From Coriaria nepalensis (lineage: Eukaryota > Streptophyta > Magnoliopsida > Cucurbitales > Coriariaceae), in assembly GCA_027186245.1 (NCBI GenBank), contig CP114497.1, positions 1,557,501-1,621,500 on the forward strand: a stretch of DNA of 64,000 bases. The letters run 5' to 3'. Position 1 is the first letter of the stretch; every line of letters begins with the position of its first letter. Below the pieces are notes generated by a model. It was not told the origin of the DNA and did no database searches. It saw only the letters and a program-made list of their open reading frames with translations. This document shows, piece after piece, positions 48,072 to 61,490 of this stretch. The position numbers and the translations under genes were made by a program.

Positions 48072-48517
48072 TTACGTTATTTCATGTCCTTTTTTTGTGT
48101 TTTTGAATTGACATTTTGTAATTAGCATGTAAACTGATCATGAATGCCAGTTTGTTTGCCAGGGAGAAAAGACAAGATTGGAGCGAAGAGAAATGTGATA
48201 GAAAAGGGTTTAATTTGGTTTAAATGATTTAGTGTATAGATGGAATAATGCATGCATTTCAATTTTCATGCATGATATATATTAAGTTGTAACTTGAAAT
48301 TAATTCAGAAGGAAAATAGGAAAATTATTATATGTATAATAATATTTGATAAATAATGATTTTTCAACTTACAGATAATATATATTCATTTATTTTGATA
48401 ATTTAATATTTTATTAAATTAATATATTTATTTAGTTTTGAGATTATTAATTTATCAAAATTTAATTATATATTAAATTTCCGACCTTAAGATTGAATCT
48501 AAAATCATATATGATAC

Positions 48518-48553
<36 letters not shown>

Positions 48554-48650
48554 TAAATTTTTATAATATAACTGAGGAAAGAGCACAAAAGATTGAAAAC
48601 GAAGGGGAAAAAAAATTAAAAATTAAAATTAAAAAGAGGAAAAATAACTT
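48072..48650. other. Intergenic: MYB 3' UTR
   Basis: AT-rich, with a TA microsatellite at 48523-48550. Nothing else is seen. Confidence 0.5.
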
Positions 48651-48732
48651 CGTCGCCTGAGAGATTCGAACTCTCGCGGGGAAACCCCATGTACTTAGCA
48701 GGCACACGCCTTAACCACTCGGCCAAAGCGAC
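48651..48732 (-). tRNA. trnS-GCT: tRNA-Ser (GCT)
   Basis: On the minus strand the sequence begins GTCGCTTTGGCCGAGTGG and ends CTCTCAGGCGACG. The seven-pair acceptor stem (GTCGCTT with AGGCGAC, including one T-G) closes with discriminator G. The anticodon stem TGTGC/GTACA frames the loop CTGCTAA, giving anticodon GCT. A long variable arm (TGGGG...CCCCG) and the T-arm GAGAGTTCGAATCTCTC are present. The length of 82 nt fits a nuclear tRNA-Ser. The CCA is not encoded, and a T-run for Pol III termination follows at about 48641-48637. Confidence 0.95.
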
Positions 48733-50226
48733 TTTTAGGCATTTTATTGTACAAAAACAAGAAAACAATAATAATACTCAAGTTTTTTTTCTGGTCAACG
48801 TATCACGTATGTACGTAAAGAAGATCAAGTGAAGAAGAAAATTAATATACGTAAGATTCAAAAGAAATTGTACAAAATCGGAGGGAATGATGATAATTAC
48901 GTAAGTACCCCCAATATCAAGGTCTACATGATGATGATGATCATAATGCCAAGCTTGATCTAAAAGCAAAAGCTACTGTAATTAATACACTCCTTATTCC
49001 ATTATTTATCAATCTTCACTATACTCTTCTTCTTACCTTCTACTTCTATATAAAATAGTGCAACATGTACTCATCACCATCACTCACAATCTATGTCTTC
49101 CAAACCAAGCCATGTTAATAATTATCATGTACACATATACTTAATTTGCATTAATCATATGTCTATATATATATATATATATTAAAGAAATATTGAGCAC
49201 CGATAATAGCACGTGACTTTTTATACTATATATAATTTCAAATTTTAAATACGTCATTTTAATTAAAATAATACTCTTAACTAACTTAATAATACAATAA
49301 AGTTTATCATTTTTCCAAAATTTATACACCCTTTTAAAGATGGTAATCCGGCCCGTTTTGATTTGGGCAGGCTCGGGCCGGGGCGGGCCCGAGCCCGGTT
49401 AAAAACGAGCTTAAAAACGGGTTACTTTAGGCAGCATGATAATACTGTTCACGCAGGGTATTGTTCAATGCGGGTAGCCCGTATACTCAGAGCTGAATTT
49501 GGCTCGTTTTAAAAATGGGTATATAATCCATGTCCAGCTCGCGCCCGTGTACGGGCCGGGCCAAGCCCGTACCCGCATATTATGAGTGCAGATGCGGGTG
49601 CGGGTCGAGCTTTAACGGGCTAAGTTGAACGGATTCGGACCGGCCGGCCCAAATTGCCATCTCTGCAGCCTTTCCTCCAATATATATAGAAAATTTTCTA
49701 GATCATCTAGAAAAAAAAACAAAAAAAAAATGCATTATTAGTAAAGAAAGTGGTCAATTTATATAATAAAGCGTGCTGAAGAGTACTTATGAATCGAAAT
49801 CATTTGTGAAGGTGTAAGAGGACCACATTTCGGTGTAAAGCATTAATGGAGGGAGCTAGCTAGCTAAAGGGATAGGAGGATCTGCCCTTAATTGTGGGTT
49901 TTGATTATTACTACTTACTTTACTAATTGTTGGCTCCTCTTTAATGGGTACTAATAATTATTAGTCAAATTGAAAAGGGGCCAAATTGAAAAAAGAAAAC
50001 TCCCTTTTACGGCACGGTCTATATGACAGCAAAAAAGGATTAGTGTGTCTCATATTAAACGCATACAATTTAGCTTCAAACACTTGGGCCCACATGTATC
50101 GTAAAAATTACAAATTGACCCCTTCTTCTAATTTTCCCCTATATATGACCCTATCGTTTTCACTACCGTTTTCCATGTATGCATACATATATCTTGATCA
50201 CGTTTACCACATACTATATCAATTTA
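48733..50226. other. Intergenic, with one hAT-like element
   Basis: AT-rich. The TA-run at 49160-49181 and the GC-rich element at 49338-49662 are the only distinct structures. The final 200 bases are the promoter/leader of the LEA_2 gene. Confidence 0.5.
49338..49662. mobile_element. Non-autonomous hAT-like element (MITE)
   Basis: A 325-bp GC-rich island in AT-rich DNA. It begins AGATGGTAATCCGGCCCG and ends with the inverse of AGATGGCAATTTGGGCCGG, so the ends are terminal inverted repeats with a few mismatches. Inside are many GGGCC/GGCCC words (GGCTCGGGCCGGGGCGGG). Such AGATGGCAA ends and GGGC-rich bodies are known from plant hAT-type MITEs. No clear 8-bp target-site duplication is seen (flanks CCCTTTTA and GCCTTTCC are only similar). 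No transposase is encoded. Confidence 0.6.
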
Positions 50227-51610
50227 ATGGAGGGTGTTGTTAATCCTCATGAAGAGCAGCAAGCTCTATTTCATGCTACTTACCCTTCTACATATTATGT
50301 TCAAAGTCCCATATCCACAACATTGTCCCATTCAGACAGCGTCCGAAATGCCGGAAACAGCGAAGAAACGGACGCCACCTTCACCATCGCCATCACCAAT
50401 CGGACCGAAAACACTAATCTATCTCGCTACTCATCCAGAGGATCCAATCACTTGTTCTTGCACGATCATAACCAGACTGTTACCGATCATCAGACTAAGA
50501 ATGACGAGACAGATTTGATTGTTTTCGGTAGCTCATGTGCTGATAATGGAGATGATGGTGATCATCCTCATGATCATGATGATAAAAAAGGGGAGTATAG
50601 TTATTATTATGGGTATGATGATGGGACGAAGGAAGGAGTAATGTGGAAGAGGTACTTGAGCTACAGAAATTCAGATTCTTGTGCTTGGGTTTGTTTCCAA
50701 ATATGTTGGAGGGCTTTGGTTAGCTTATCATTTGCATTACTTGTCTTTTACATTGCCACTAAACCTCCATCTCCCATCATCTCTATTAAGGTAATTTATT
50801 AATTAAGATTAATTTATCTGTTAATTTGTATTACATTGTACGTATGGATTCACCTTTAGAAGGATGAAGCCCAATATCCTAGAAAAAAAGCGCGAAAGTG
50901 TCCAATAGCATTTTTATTTCTTAAGAACTTGGGCCTTATGCTTGTCGAGCCCTTTTTGGATATGGGTCATAGTAATGGGCTTAAATGGACTGATGAGTTA
51001 TGGGCTTGACAGATGGCAAGAATCCAGCAATTCAAGCTTGGAGAAGGAGTGGATCAAACAGGAGTTTCAACCAAAATCCTCACCTGTAATCTATCAATCC
51101 ATCTAATACTGGACAACAAGTCCAAACTTTTTGGTCTTCACGTTCTCCCCCCAATCATGCAAATTTCTTTCATTCACCTCCCTTTCGCAGTTTCCCACGT
51201 AAGAAACTGTTATAACTGTCTGCTTGATATAGGTTGTTCGATCCGTTTCTATAAAACTAAGACTCGGTACAAAAAGGTTCGATTTTGAAATATATATATA
51301 TATATATATGCAGGGTCCAACATTATATGCGGAAAGCGGGTCTACAATATTCGAATTAAACGTGGGATCGAGGAATAGACCGATGTATGGTGCCGGAAGA
51401 AGTATGGAGGACGAGCTAGAATCCGGAAAAGGACTAGAATTGATAGTTGGAGTGAGCTTGAGGTCTAACTTTGAAGTTGTTTGGAATTTGATCAAACCCC
51501 ATTTCTACCATCATTTTCAATGCTTAGTAGTTCTTGATAAGGCATATGATAAAATACATCATACGCAAGCATTTAATAGCACCTGTTACTTAACTTCTTA
51601 CTCAACTTAA
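50227..51610 (+). CDS. LEA_2 (NDR1/HIN1-like) domain membrane protein
   Basis: Exons 50227..50790, 51013..51198 and 51314..51610 give 348 residues, all phase 0. Residues 1-150 are a long cytosolic part with STYYVQSPISTT near the start (a motif of this subgroup) and an Asp/His-rich patch (DDGDHPHDHDD). A single membrane helix lies at about 157-177 (CWRALVSLSFALLVFYIA). The rest is a LEA_2-type beta-sandwich: IQQFKLGEGVDQTGVSTKIL, NLSIHLILDNKSKLFGLHV, then GPTLYAESGSTIFELNV and GLELIVGVSLRSNFEVV. The family is often annotated as LEA hydroxyproline-rich glycoprotein. Plasma-membrane location is expected; some members act in defence or stress. The exact role is unknown. Confidence 0.82.
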
Positions 51611-54600
51611 TGACCATAAATAGCCCACTTATCAAATTGAATTTGGGGTTTTGTTTTGTTTTTGTTTTTGTTTTTTTTCGAAATGTATGTATAAAAGAGT
51701 ACTTAAGAATGATGTCATACTTATAATAATTATAGTTATTTGTTAGTCCACTTGCTTGAATTCTTCTTTTTAATGATTTTCAATGTTAGGATTTGTTTTT
51801 AAGATAAGTAATGTCGTAATGATTGTGTAACGTGATAAAAGAACACATGCTTAAGAAAACTATGGTGGGGGTAAAAATACCAACGGTAACAATGATGGTG
51901 CAGATTATAGTGATGTTTCTATTTCATGAAATATCTCTAAAAGAACATTCTCTCACTCCATAAAAGAACCGGATTTTGTATGGGTTTTTTCTGTATATCT
52001 CTGAACGGTTTTAAAAATATACCGGGGTCGGTCCATCCATTTGAAATAATAACACACAATTAATGCAACAAATGGATATATATATGACCGTTGCCCATCT
52101 CATATCTTCTTCTTTCTCATTTGCCTCTTCAAATACCAGAATTACTATAAAATTAAGTTTAATCTATCAATAACAGTGTGTGGTCGTTCCTATATAAAAT
52201 AATACTGTAGACTCTTATTGAACTAAGCCAATCAAAGTAACCAACTTATGTTTCTCCTTTTCTTTGTCAAAAAATGTATGAAAAGGGAAGAAAAAGTAGA
52301 GTCAGATAAGTCACCAATTAGTGTTCCATCATCTTACTTTACATCCATAAAGTAGCTAGGACATGGTTTATAAACGTGGTTTCCACACGAAAGTGCTTGG
52401 CCATATCATTTTATAAGGCACTTGGCACTTGGGTGTGGTTCTATCATGGCTTCCGAGTGAAACTTCCATATCCTTTACTTTCTCATTCTTCATTATTTTC
52501 TTGTTCTTGGGCGTGGTTTCCACACGAAACTGGTTCCCCATATCCTTTTTAGTAGCACGATTAAATTTGGTTATAGTTATGTGGCACTTAGAAATTTGTA
52601 AAAATTTGATTATTATTTAATCGATATTATTAATTTATCTAATATTAATTATCGAATTTCTATTATATAGTTATTTCACCATCCTTTCTTACAATTATTG
52701 CACATCAATGAGACATGAAAGATATAATAAAATTTTAATAAATTAATAATTACGGGATTAAATAAATTTATTAATTTAATAATATATTAAATTATTATTA
52801 TTTTTAAATTGAGATCAATAAAATTATTATTTAAAAAAAAAACTTATTAATTTATTAAAATTATTAATATAATATTACAATAATGTCCTCACCCATGATA
52901 AATAAATATTATTATATAATTAATTAATTCTCTAAAGGTAACTTAATCTTTCTCTTTGCCTTTTTCTAGTCTATCTCAACTTGCCGTTTTCGTCATGTCT
53001 ATTTAAACTCCTTTTGCATGTGTTACTAAACTCAACATTTTGATGTCAATAAGAAACCCTACACTTATTCCTAGTTAATATTTACTTTAATTAATCTCAT
53101 GAGATAATTTTAGGTATTTTAGGAGTATTTCATTCTAACCAATTAGACTTTAGAATACTCTCATTTCTTTCGACTTTAGAATTTATAGGGCATGTTATCT
53201 TAGTTTTGTGGAGAGAACTAACATAAGTACTTATGATGTTGTTATAATGTCACCATATACTCAAGTAACTATATCTAAGCGATGTGGTGAATGAATCTGG
53301 TCATAACTAAAATTTATGATTAGCTACGATAATCAATATTTAAGTATTAGAATGTTGTTAACCTAATTAAACCAATCAACATGACAAAGTAGCACGACGT
53401 ACATATCATGGAATAGTAGTGCTGCATGCCGTTTTGTAAAATATTAATAATCAAAAGCTGGCTAGCTAGTGGCTACAACAAGCTACCCTTATTTTTGTAC
53501 ACGATCAACTTTGAAAGTAAGATCTAAAATTCTTATTAGTTAATCTACTCGAGATCAGATAAAGACAAGTGATACCTAATTTCGGAAAATTAGTGAAAAA
53601 GCAAAACAACTCCACTTAATCATAATTGATACTCTTTTGGATTTTAACCTGACCCACTAGAGTTATAACATGCTAGATAGAGATATACCATGAATGAATT
53701 TGATTCATGCTTATGTTTTTAGTGCCGGTACAACATTAATTTTGTGAAATAAGGAGAGCGGATTTATATTTTATTTATTTATTTATATATATAAATTTTG
53801 ATTTGAAATTTGAAAATCGATATTATATTTATAGTTCTCAATCCAGATTAAGTTTTCGGTCCATATCGAATTAAGTTCCCGAAGGGTTGAATGATATTTG
53901 AGACGTCAAATTCGAGTTCCTTCTAAAGATGGAAGGGCATATCACATATCAATCTGAAATACATAGATTGACATCTATATTACTTGTTGAAAAAGATTAT
54001 CTGCTTTTATATTACCAATAAATTTTTATATTAATATAATAATTAATTTAATTATTAAATTTATAAAAATAATTAAGAGTTCCGAATGAAAATAGATAAG
54101 GATGCTAAAAAAAAAATACTGAAACTGTTCCCCTTAAATAAGAACACTAGCAAGCTAGCTACAACAACAGTATGTAAGTTGATTGACAGGCCACGACAAT
54201 ACTTGTCATGAAAAAGTAGAAGGTAGCAGCTACTCAACTGAAGACGCCCCAAATCATATCTACGTAGAATTTGGTGATGTGATGATATAGCCTATAGAAT
54301 ACTTCTCGTACGGTCTGATAAGCATATATGTCTATGTTAGTACCACGCTAGAGTTGATGGGAACTGAAAAAAAAAAGAAAAAAAAAATTGTAAATATTTC
54401 TCGATTATATTTTCGTGTTAGATAAGTAGTAATATTCATATTTTATCATTGATTCGTTTAATTACCTTTAAATGACAAAATATCTTAAAGAATTGATTTG
54501 TGGAGTTAGAAAATCACTTTCATAATATAAAATAAAAATATTTATTTATTAAATAAGAAATATTTCAATCTCGATTTAATTATTTTATAGAATCGAAATA

Positions 54601-57280
54601 ATTTTCTATTTAATCAAGAATAAAATCAGACAATGAAGTAAAATTTGAATTAAATAAATTTTTTTTTATATTTTTTTTAATATTTAAAATATTCGAATAT
54701 TTTTAAAATATTTGAACAATCGTTATTTATTTTATTTTAAAAATTCAATTTATTTAGAAACTGATTTGAAATTAAATTAGAAATTAAATTATTTGATGTA
54801 AGTGGAATGAAAATGGGAGGTGGGTTTAAGTGTAGTTTTACTTATTTATTGATGGTTCTCAAAATCTAATTAACTAAGCAAATTACAAAAAGGGAAAAAC
54901 AAACGTTTGATTAACAAAAGTGGAGTAATAAACAAAGTTGGAATCTAAAGAAAACGAATCTAAGCACTAAATTAAGGAGATAATCAAAGTGCAATTAGCA
55001 CTACTTACTTATAGCTTGAATATTGGTGATAGAGAGAGATACGGTACACTGATTAAGTTTTTACGTCACCCAAAGTGTCAGAGAGACAGAAGACTAATTG
55101 CCAATTGGTCCTTCATTCATACACTCATTATAAAACTTCCCCACAATTAGGTCGCAGATACGACAAAGTAATTATGAAGCAAAATGAACAAGGAATGTTG
55201 GGAATCCTACGTAGCACGCATATATATATATATATACATTATAGCTTACATTAAGGAAGAAAAGGGGGTATATAAATGCAAGTGCATGATGGATTTTTTA
55301 AGTATGAGCTTACCATAAAAGGTTAACGAGGTTTTTCGCAAAACGATATGTTCTTGGTAGTAATGGCGATTGAGGCATGACTATGTATGCAAAGGTACAC
55401 TACATATTACACATTTTTTTTATATTTTTTTTATATTTTTTTTTTGTAAGTTCAGAAAATATTTTTATTAATTCAAATATTTAATTTTTATTAAAAAAGT
55501 AATATCGAATGATCAGTTAAATTAAATTTAATAATTTATATTATATATTATTAATATTAGATAAATATAATATAAATTATTATAACATATCTTATTAATT
55601 CAAGTTTTTGAGATAAATTATAATTCAACGTAATATCAGAATAAAAATTTCAAGTTTTTAAATTATTAATTTCACGTATAAACTTTTTTTTCCAGATATT
55701 TTAATTAGATATTTTAATTATATCTTATAATTTAATTTAATAATAATTTTTTCAACTATTCATATTTATAATAGATTTATCTATTTAATTATATTTATTT
55801 ATTTTAATATTATTATATCATATATTATATAAAGTAATAACTATTATTCTCAATATTAATTTTACTAAAAGGTAAATTTAATAAGTCTAAGCCAAACAAA
55901 GCTTAATCATAGGCTCATATTAGTGTAGGTTTAATTGGGCGTAATAGCTTATGGTGTAGGTTCATCCTTATATTAATTTATTTAATCAAAACTATATAAT
56001 ATTTATGCCAATTAATTGACATCTCTTAAAAGAGTTTGGAGAGCATTGAAGTTCGAATCAAAAGATGAAAATTTCCTACCACCTCTCTTAATATTCTAAT
56101 TAAGAACTCAAATCAATCATTCTAATGTTTCTTTTTTGCATAATTAAATATTATATCTAATATTATTAAGTTACTAATTATTTTAAAATTTTAAATTTCA
56201 ATCCCTTAATGATAAACAAGCTTAACTGTATACTCTATCATTCATTAACTTGTATGTCGGAGTTTTTTTGTGGTTTTTTTTTTTTTTTTTTGGCGTTAGT
56301 TAATAGTTTGAGAGCACTTGGACACGTCTCACTGTTTAGGTCAAATATATCTACCTACTTTCATCTGACTAATTTGACTGCATCGACCAAAGTACAAGAG
56401 TTTTCTTTGTTGGTACACGTGTTTTATGTTTTTTTTTGTTTTTTTTTTGTGTGAATTCAATATTGATGTCGAGTTCTTATCAGGGGAATGCTGGATCTGA
56501 GGGAGGACTTTTCAAAAAATGATTTATTAATTAATTAAAGCCGGATATTAAAGATATATTAGAAAGGAATTTAAGGTCAATTTTCTAAGGAAGACATTAG
56601 TTTCTAAAACTGGATTTTTAGATTTAATATTAGTGAATAATTAAATCTAAATAGGATTTCGAGAGAATATTTAGGCGGAAACTGCCGGTTAATTCCCGGC
56701 CGAAGAAAACCCGGCTTCTCCACAATGGTTTCTACTTTCTAGTCACAATTGGTAGCCATTCTAATTTGATTCCATTCATAGGTAAATATGCTAACATTTC
56801 TTAAGAGTTGTATCGATCATTGCACTAACAACAATGAGAGAACATAACTGAGAGAACAACCCATTTTACGAATCTTGAAAATCTAATGAATTAATTACTA
56901 TAGACATAAAATATAGTATAAAGGGAGCGGGGATGTTAATTACAATCTAGGTTGTACTAATGCTTTACAGATGAATAAGGTCACATCTTAGAACTTGGGG
57001 AGGTTTTAACTATCACGGCTTCGAGCCAGAGATCTATTAGTTTAAGTGCATGCATGACTCCATTTCGTATATATATATATATATATATATATAGATCTAT
57101 CGGTCGATTGATCGAACTTGCTTATTTCTTCTCAGTGGCCGGCAATCGAGCTAGTGTAACTTCTCAGCCAACGATATGGTCCGAACTCTCTCTTCCCTAT
57201 TAATGCATCGGAACCAACGTTGAAGAAACTAATACTGCCTTATTTAGATTTGTTGATCCAATTATATTGACATCATATAA
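51611..57280. other. Gene-poor AT-rich region, 5.7 kb
   Basis: No supported gene on either strand. A set of degenerate short repeats lies at 52374-52545. The stretches 52600-52920 and 54400-56200 are extremely AT-rich. Several TA- and T-runs occur (55219-55236, 55417-55446, 56273-56291, 57069-57092). The frame at 56209-56454 is low complexity. The last few hundred bases are the promoter of the MATE gene. Confidence 0.5.
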
Positions 57281-60200
57281 ATGGCTTCTGAGAATATCGA
57301 CGAACCACCTATAAGAAAGAACATGCGATATTTCGGGAAGATACCTGTTGCTGTTTTCTTCCAAAATGCGAGGTACGCTATTCCTACTCTCATTTTCCCG
57401 TACTACATTCGTTTAGTAGTAGTGTAATTAGATAGAAGTTAACGTTGGTTTCTACAGACGGGTCTTCAAGTGGGATACACTTGGACAAGAGATCTTAGGA
57501 ATTGCATTCCCTGCTGCTCTAGGTGTTGCTGCTGATCCTATTGCTTCTCTAATTGACACTGCTTTTGTTGGCCATTTAGGTAATAAAATCAAGCATTAAT
57601 TTAGATAATCTACCTAAAAATCAATTGATTCAGCTAAAAATTTTCATTTATTTTACTTATTTGAATGTGTTTTTAATAGGACCGGTGGAACTTGCTGCTG
57701 TGGGAGTATCAATTGCAATATTCAACCAGGCTTCAAGGATTACAATATTCCCTCTTGTTAGCATTACGACATCGTTTGTTGCCGAGGAAGATACTATTTC
57801 CGGCATGAAAGTGTCTGCCTCTAAACATGATCGGAACAACAACCCAGGAGCTCTAAAGGGTTTGTCCGAAACAAGTGATGTTGAAACTCAGGACATAAAA
57901 AGGGGTGCAATTGATACTACTGCTGGGAAAGGTTCTAGTACTACCCTTGAAGATTTGATCATACATGATCATAAGCCAAAAGCAGATCATGATGGTGAAG
58001 AAAATAGTGAAACAAGAGATCATCAATCATTGCGGGAGGATCCCACTTCACTTGAAGCAGTGGAAAAAGGTATAAATGCTACGTTATACTGTTTCAAATT
58101 TTCATACTGACTTATTATGCAGTAGCATCTAAAAGACGTATAATAATCACTGAAACAAGCAAATCTTGTGATGGTACTGATAATGGTACCAAAATAGCGA
58201 AGAACAAAAAGAAAGTGAAGAAGCATATGGCATCAGCATCCACAGCACTAATTTTCGGTGCAATTCTTGGTCTTCTACAAGCAATATTCCTTATATTTGG
58301 TGCCACATTTCTGTTATGGTTAATGGGTGTTAAAGAGGTAAGTATAGAGCATTAAGAGTTTCAATTACAGATATATAATTGAGTCATTTTTATTAGTTAG
58401 AACTTTTAGGATTATCATTAACTTAATATGATATCTCGAATATAAATCATGATTGCTTATTTATTTATTATTTTTGCATATGATATGTTTTTTTAATTTT
58501 GTTTGTCATTTGTTCGCACGTGCAAGACTCATATTATTATGGATATTTCCATGAGAGAAAATATTAAAAGTTTTAATAATAAATAACATAGTTAAACTCG
58601 TTTCTTATCGGTTCAAATTTTTAAGCTATTGATCCTATTGTTTGTTTGTATTTAATTAGTGCAATTATGTATGCTAGAGTTCACCCATGCTAGAACCGGC
58701 TCGAAAGTACTTGGTGTTACGGTCGCTCGGAGCACCTGCCGTTCTTCTCTCCCTGGCCATTCAAGGGATATTTAGAGGCTTCAAGGACGCCAAAACTCCT
58801 CTTTACGTTATTGGTAACCAAACTTTATATTAACTCAACAAATTCATTTTTTCTTATTTGTTAATTAGGAAAAATTAATCCAATTCGAAGCTGTTGCTGT
58901 CGATGTAGTTTTTGGGTATACAATAAATATAATTCTGGACCCTATATTTATCTTCGTGTGCGGTTGGGGCGTCCGAGGTGCCGCCATTGCCCATGTTCTT
59001 TCACAGTAAGTAGTATACATACAATCATTTTTAATTAACTATTGATTGTGTTAATTTGATTCGTCTAAACAAATAACTTAATTCTTACTGATGTTAATTC
59101 TTAGGTACTTGATTGTGCTGGTCCTCATGTGGAGGTTGATGCAGAAGATCTCTCTCTTGCCTCCCAGTCTAAAGGAACTCCAATTCGGCCGCTTTCTTAA
59201 AAACGGTAGGCCATAGGAACGATCTGACAAATAACTCGCAGGAAAAGATTTTGAAGCTGGAGTTTGGATTCTGATTATAATAAACTAACCAATTGGCAGG
59301 TAGTCTACTGTTGGCTAGAGTGATAGCAGTGACATTCTGTGTAACATTAGCAGCATCACTGGCTGCAAGGCTCGGTCCAACCCCCATGGCTGCTTTCCAA
59401 ACTTGCTTACAAATCTGGATGACTTCTTCCCTTCTTTCTGATGGTTTAGCTGTTGCTGGACAGGTCATCCACATATTATATATATATATATATAAAACAT
59501 GTTTTATTCATGTATAAAATCATTACAATTTCTAATTCTGATCATATTATCATTGTTTGTAATCTCTTTTCGTTTAGGCAATTTTAGCCAGTTCATTTGC
59601 GGAGAAAGACTACGACAAAACAACTGCAATTGCGGTTCGGGTTTTACAGGTAAAGTTCATACATAATACCAGTCAAATTGTATGCTATGATGAATAATAA
59701 TGAAGATGCATTATTACAGCAGTACGTCAGCATATCTTCATTGTTGCTACTTGTTTATTTTATTTTGTTACTGTTTTTGGTTTGTCAGATGGGTTTTGTT
59801 TTGGGTGTTGGGCTCACCGTCTTTGTCGGATTTGGCATGTATTTTGGAGCTGGGGTTTTTTCTAGAGACATTCATGTGCAACACCTTATTCACATAGGAA
59901 TGCCGGTATAATTTCTGATTAACAACTTAAATTAACATAATTATTTTCTTTTTCTTTTAATCTTTTTTTTTTTTTTGGGTGAATCGTAGTTTGTTGCAGC
60001 AACACAGCCAATAAACTCATTGGCATTTGTGTTTGATGGTGTAAACTTTGGAGCTTCAGATTTTGCATACTCTGCCATTTCACTAGTAAGTGCATTTTTT
60101 TTCAGATCAAACAAGTGCCATATTATCAAATTAATATAACAGACACTGACTAAAACATGTTTTTTTTTTCTTTCATCAATTAGGTTTTGGTGGGAATTGC

Positions 60201-60446
60201 AAGCATTATATGTCTGTTTTTGCTCTCTAAGAGCAACGGCTTTGTCGGAATCTGGATTGCTTTAACTATCTACATGGCTCTACGTACATTTGCTGGAGTT
60301 TGGAGGTACTTCATTCATTCTAACATTTCTTTAATTTCTTTTCCATCCTTTTTTCTAATACAATTGCAAACTTCTCTGTTCTGTATTACAGGATGGGGAC
60401 CGGAACCGGACCGTGGCACTATCTCAGGGGGCCGCTGTTGCCGTAG
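57281..60446 (+). CDS. MATE efflux transporter, DETOXIFICATION 42/43-FRD3 type
   Basis: Thirteen exons: 57281..57372, 57458..57579, 57680..58069, 58123..58337, 58678..58813, 58891..59005, 59105..59205, 59300..59463, 59578..59649, 59789..59905, 59990..60085, 60184..60305 and 60392..60446, giving 598 residues with all phases closing. Signatures are LGVAADPIASLIDTAFVGHLG, ELAAVGVSIAIFNQ, SLGAPAVLLSLAIQGIFRGF, PMAAFQTCLQIW and FVAATQPINSLAFVFDGVNF. A hydrophilic loop of about 120 residues after the second helix, typical of this plant clade, is Asp/His/Lys-rich. Clade members export citrate for aluminium tolerance or iron transport to the xylem. Substrate is inferred. One oddity is that the usual GDL... 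at exon 6 reads AVAVDVVFGYTINIILDP. The end WHYLRGPLLP is normal. Confidence 0.9.
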
Positions 60447-61490
60447 GCTTACATTATCCGACTCCATTGCTTGCTTAGCATTCAATAATGTGTAGCTATA
60501 TTTCACAGCTTAATTTTTTTTTTTGGTCGTCTTTTTCCAATTTTTGCTGTGTGTTATATGTTATATGTTATTGTTCTTTTTATGTAGTTTTGCTCGATTG
60601 TGACATATATCATTCGTAGCGTAATATGGTTGCTCGCTCCTTTAAATCGAATAAATTTCTTTCTCTAATTGTTTGCTTACTGTCTAATTTTTAATTAACA
60701 TGCCGCTTAATACCATTCAACTATTGATATCAGTGAGGTGATATTTTGAGAAATTCTTAGATAAATTATATATACGATAAACTGATTCATCTCAACTACG
60801 TATAAATTTGATATTAATATGATATGATAATGTAAGAGTGATATATTTGGTTGAGAAATATCGATGCACAGAATTTATACAATAATTCTTTACATGAGTT
60901 TATAACTTATCCCAGACCACATCGGAAAGGTGGAAGTTAAAATGTGCTTTTATAACTTTGCTTGAGTACTGTTCACGTCGCCGAGCCCAGTAATGTGGGC
61001 TTGTAATCCTAGTGGAGGCATAATGGTGATGGAAGGTAGGCTCGTACCATTAGACCCGATCTGTTGGGACTAAATTCTGGCCCGCCCGTTCCAAGTTGAG
61101 AGTGTGCCTGGTTGCCTGGGCTAAGGCCCAGGTAAACAGGTTCCTGACGTGGAGGGCACCGCGTGAGGCTGGCTTCACAGAACACCGACTACTTCCCGCT
61201 CCCAGCAGTGGAAGGATAACGGACCAATGTCTCACAGATCTACCATGGTCCAATAGGTTGAGCCCATTTCAACCATCACTTTTAAATTTTTCCCTCAAAT
61301 GAGTCTGACATATCTTGTGAGCTTACTGAATCACATTCAGTTTTGTAATCAGCCCACCTGAACTTCAGTTGGCCCAAAGTTTGAGCACCATTTTTTTTGT
61401 GTGTACATTACTAATTAATCTGCAACACCCCATGTATTATTGCAATATTACTCATGAAGCATGATCATGTTTTGTGCTCAATATCTGCAG
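60447..61490. other. Spacer between the intact and broken MATE copies
   Basis: 3' UTR of the intact gene to about 60670, then AT-rich DNA. The stretch of about 60970-61265 is GC-rich, unlike its surroundings, and not recognisably coding. Confidence 0.5.

Noticed and set aside
61050..61302. Open frames on both strands in the GC-rich island before the MATE pseudogene.
   Set aside because: High GC removes stops by chance. No motifs, no splice context and no start context are present.
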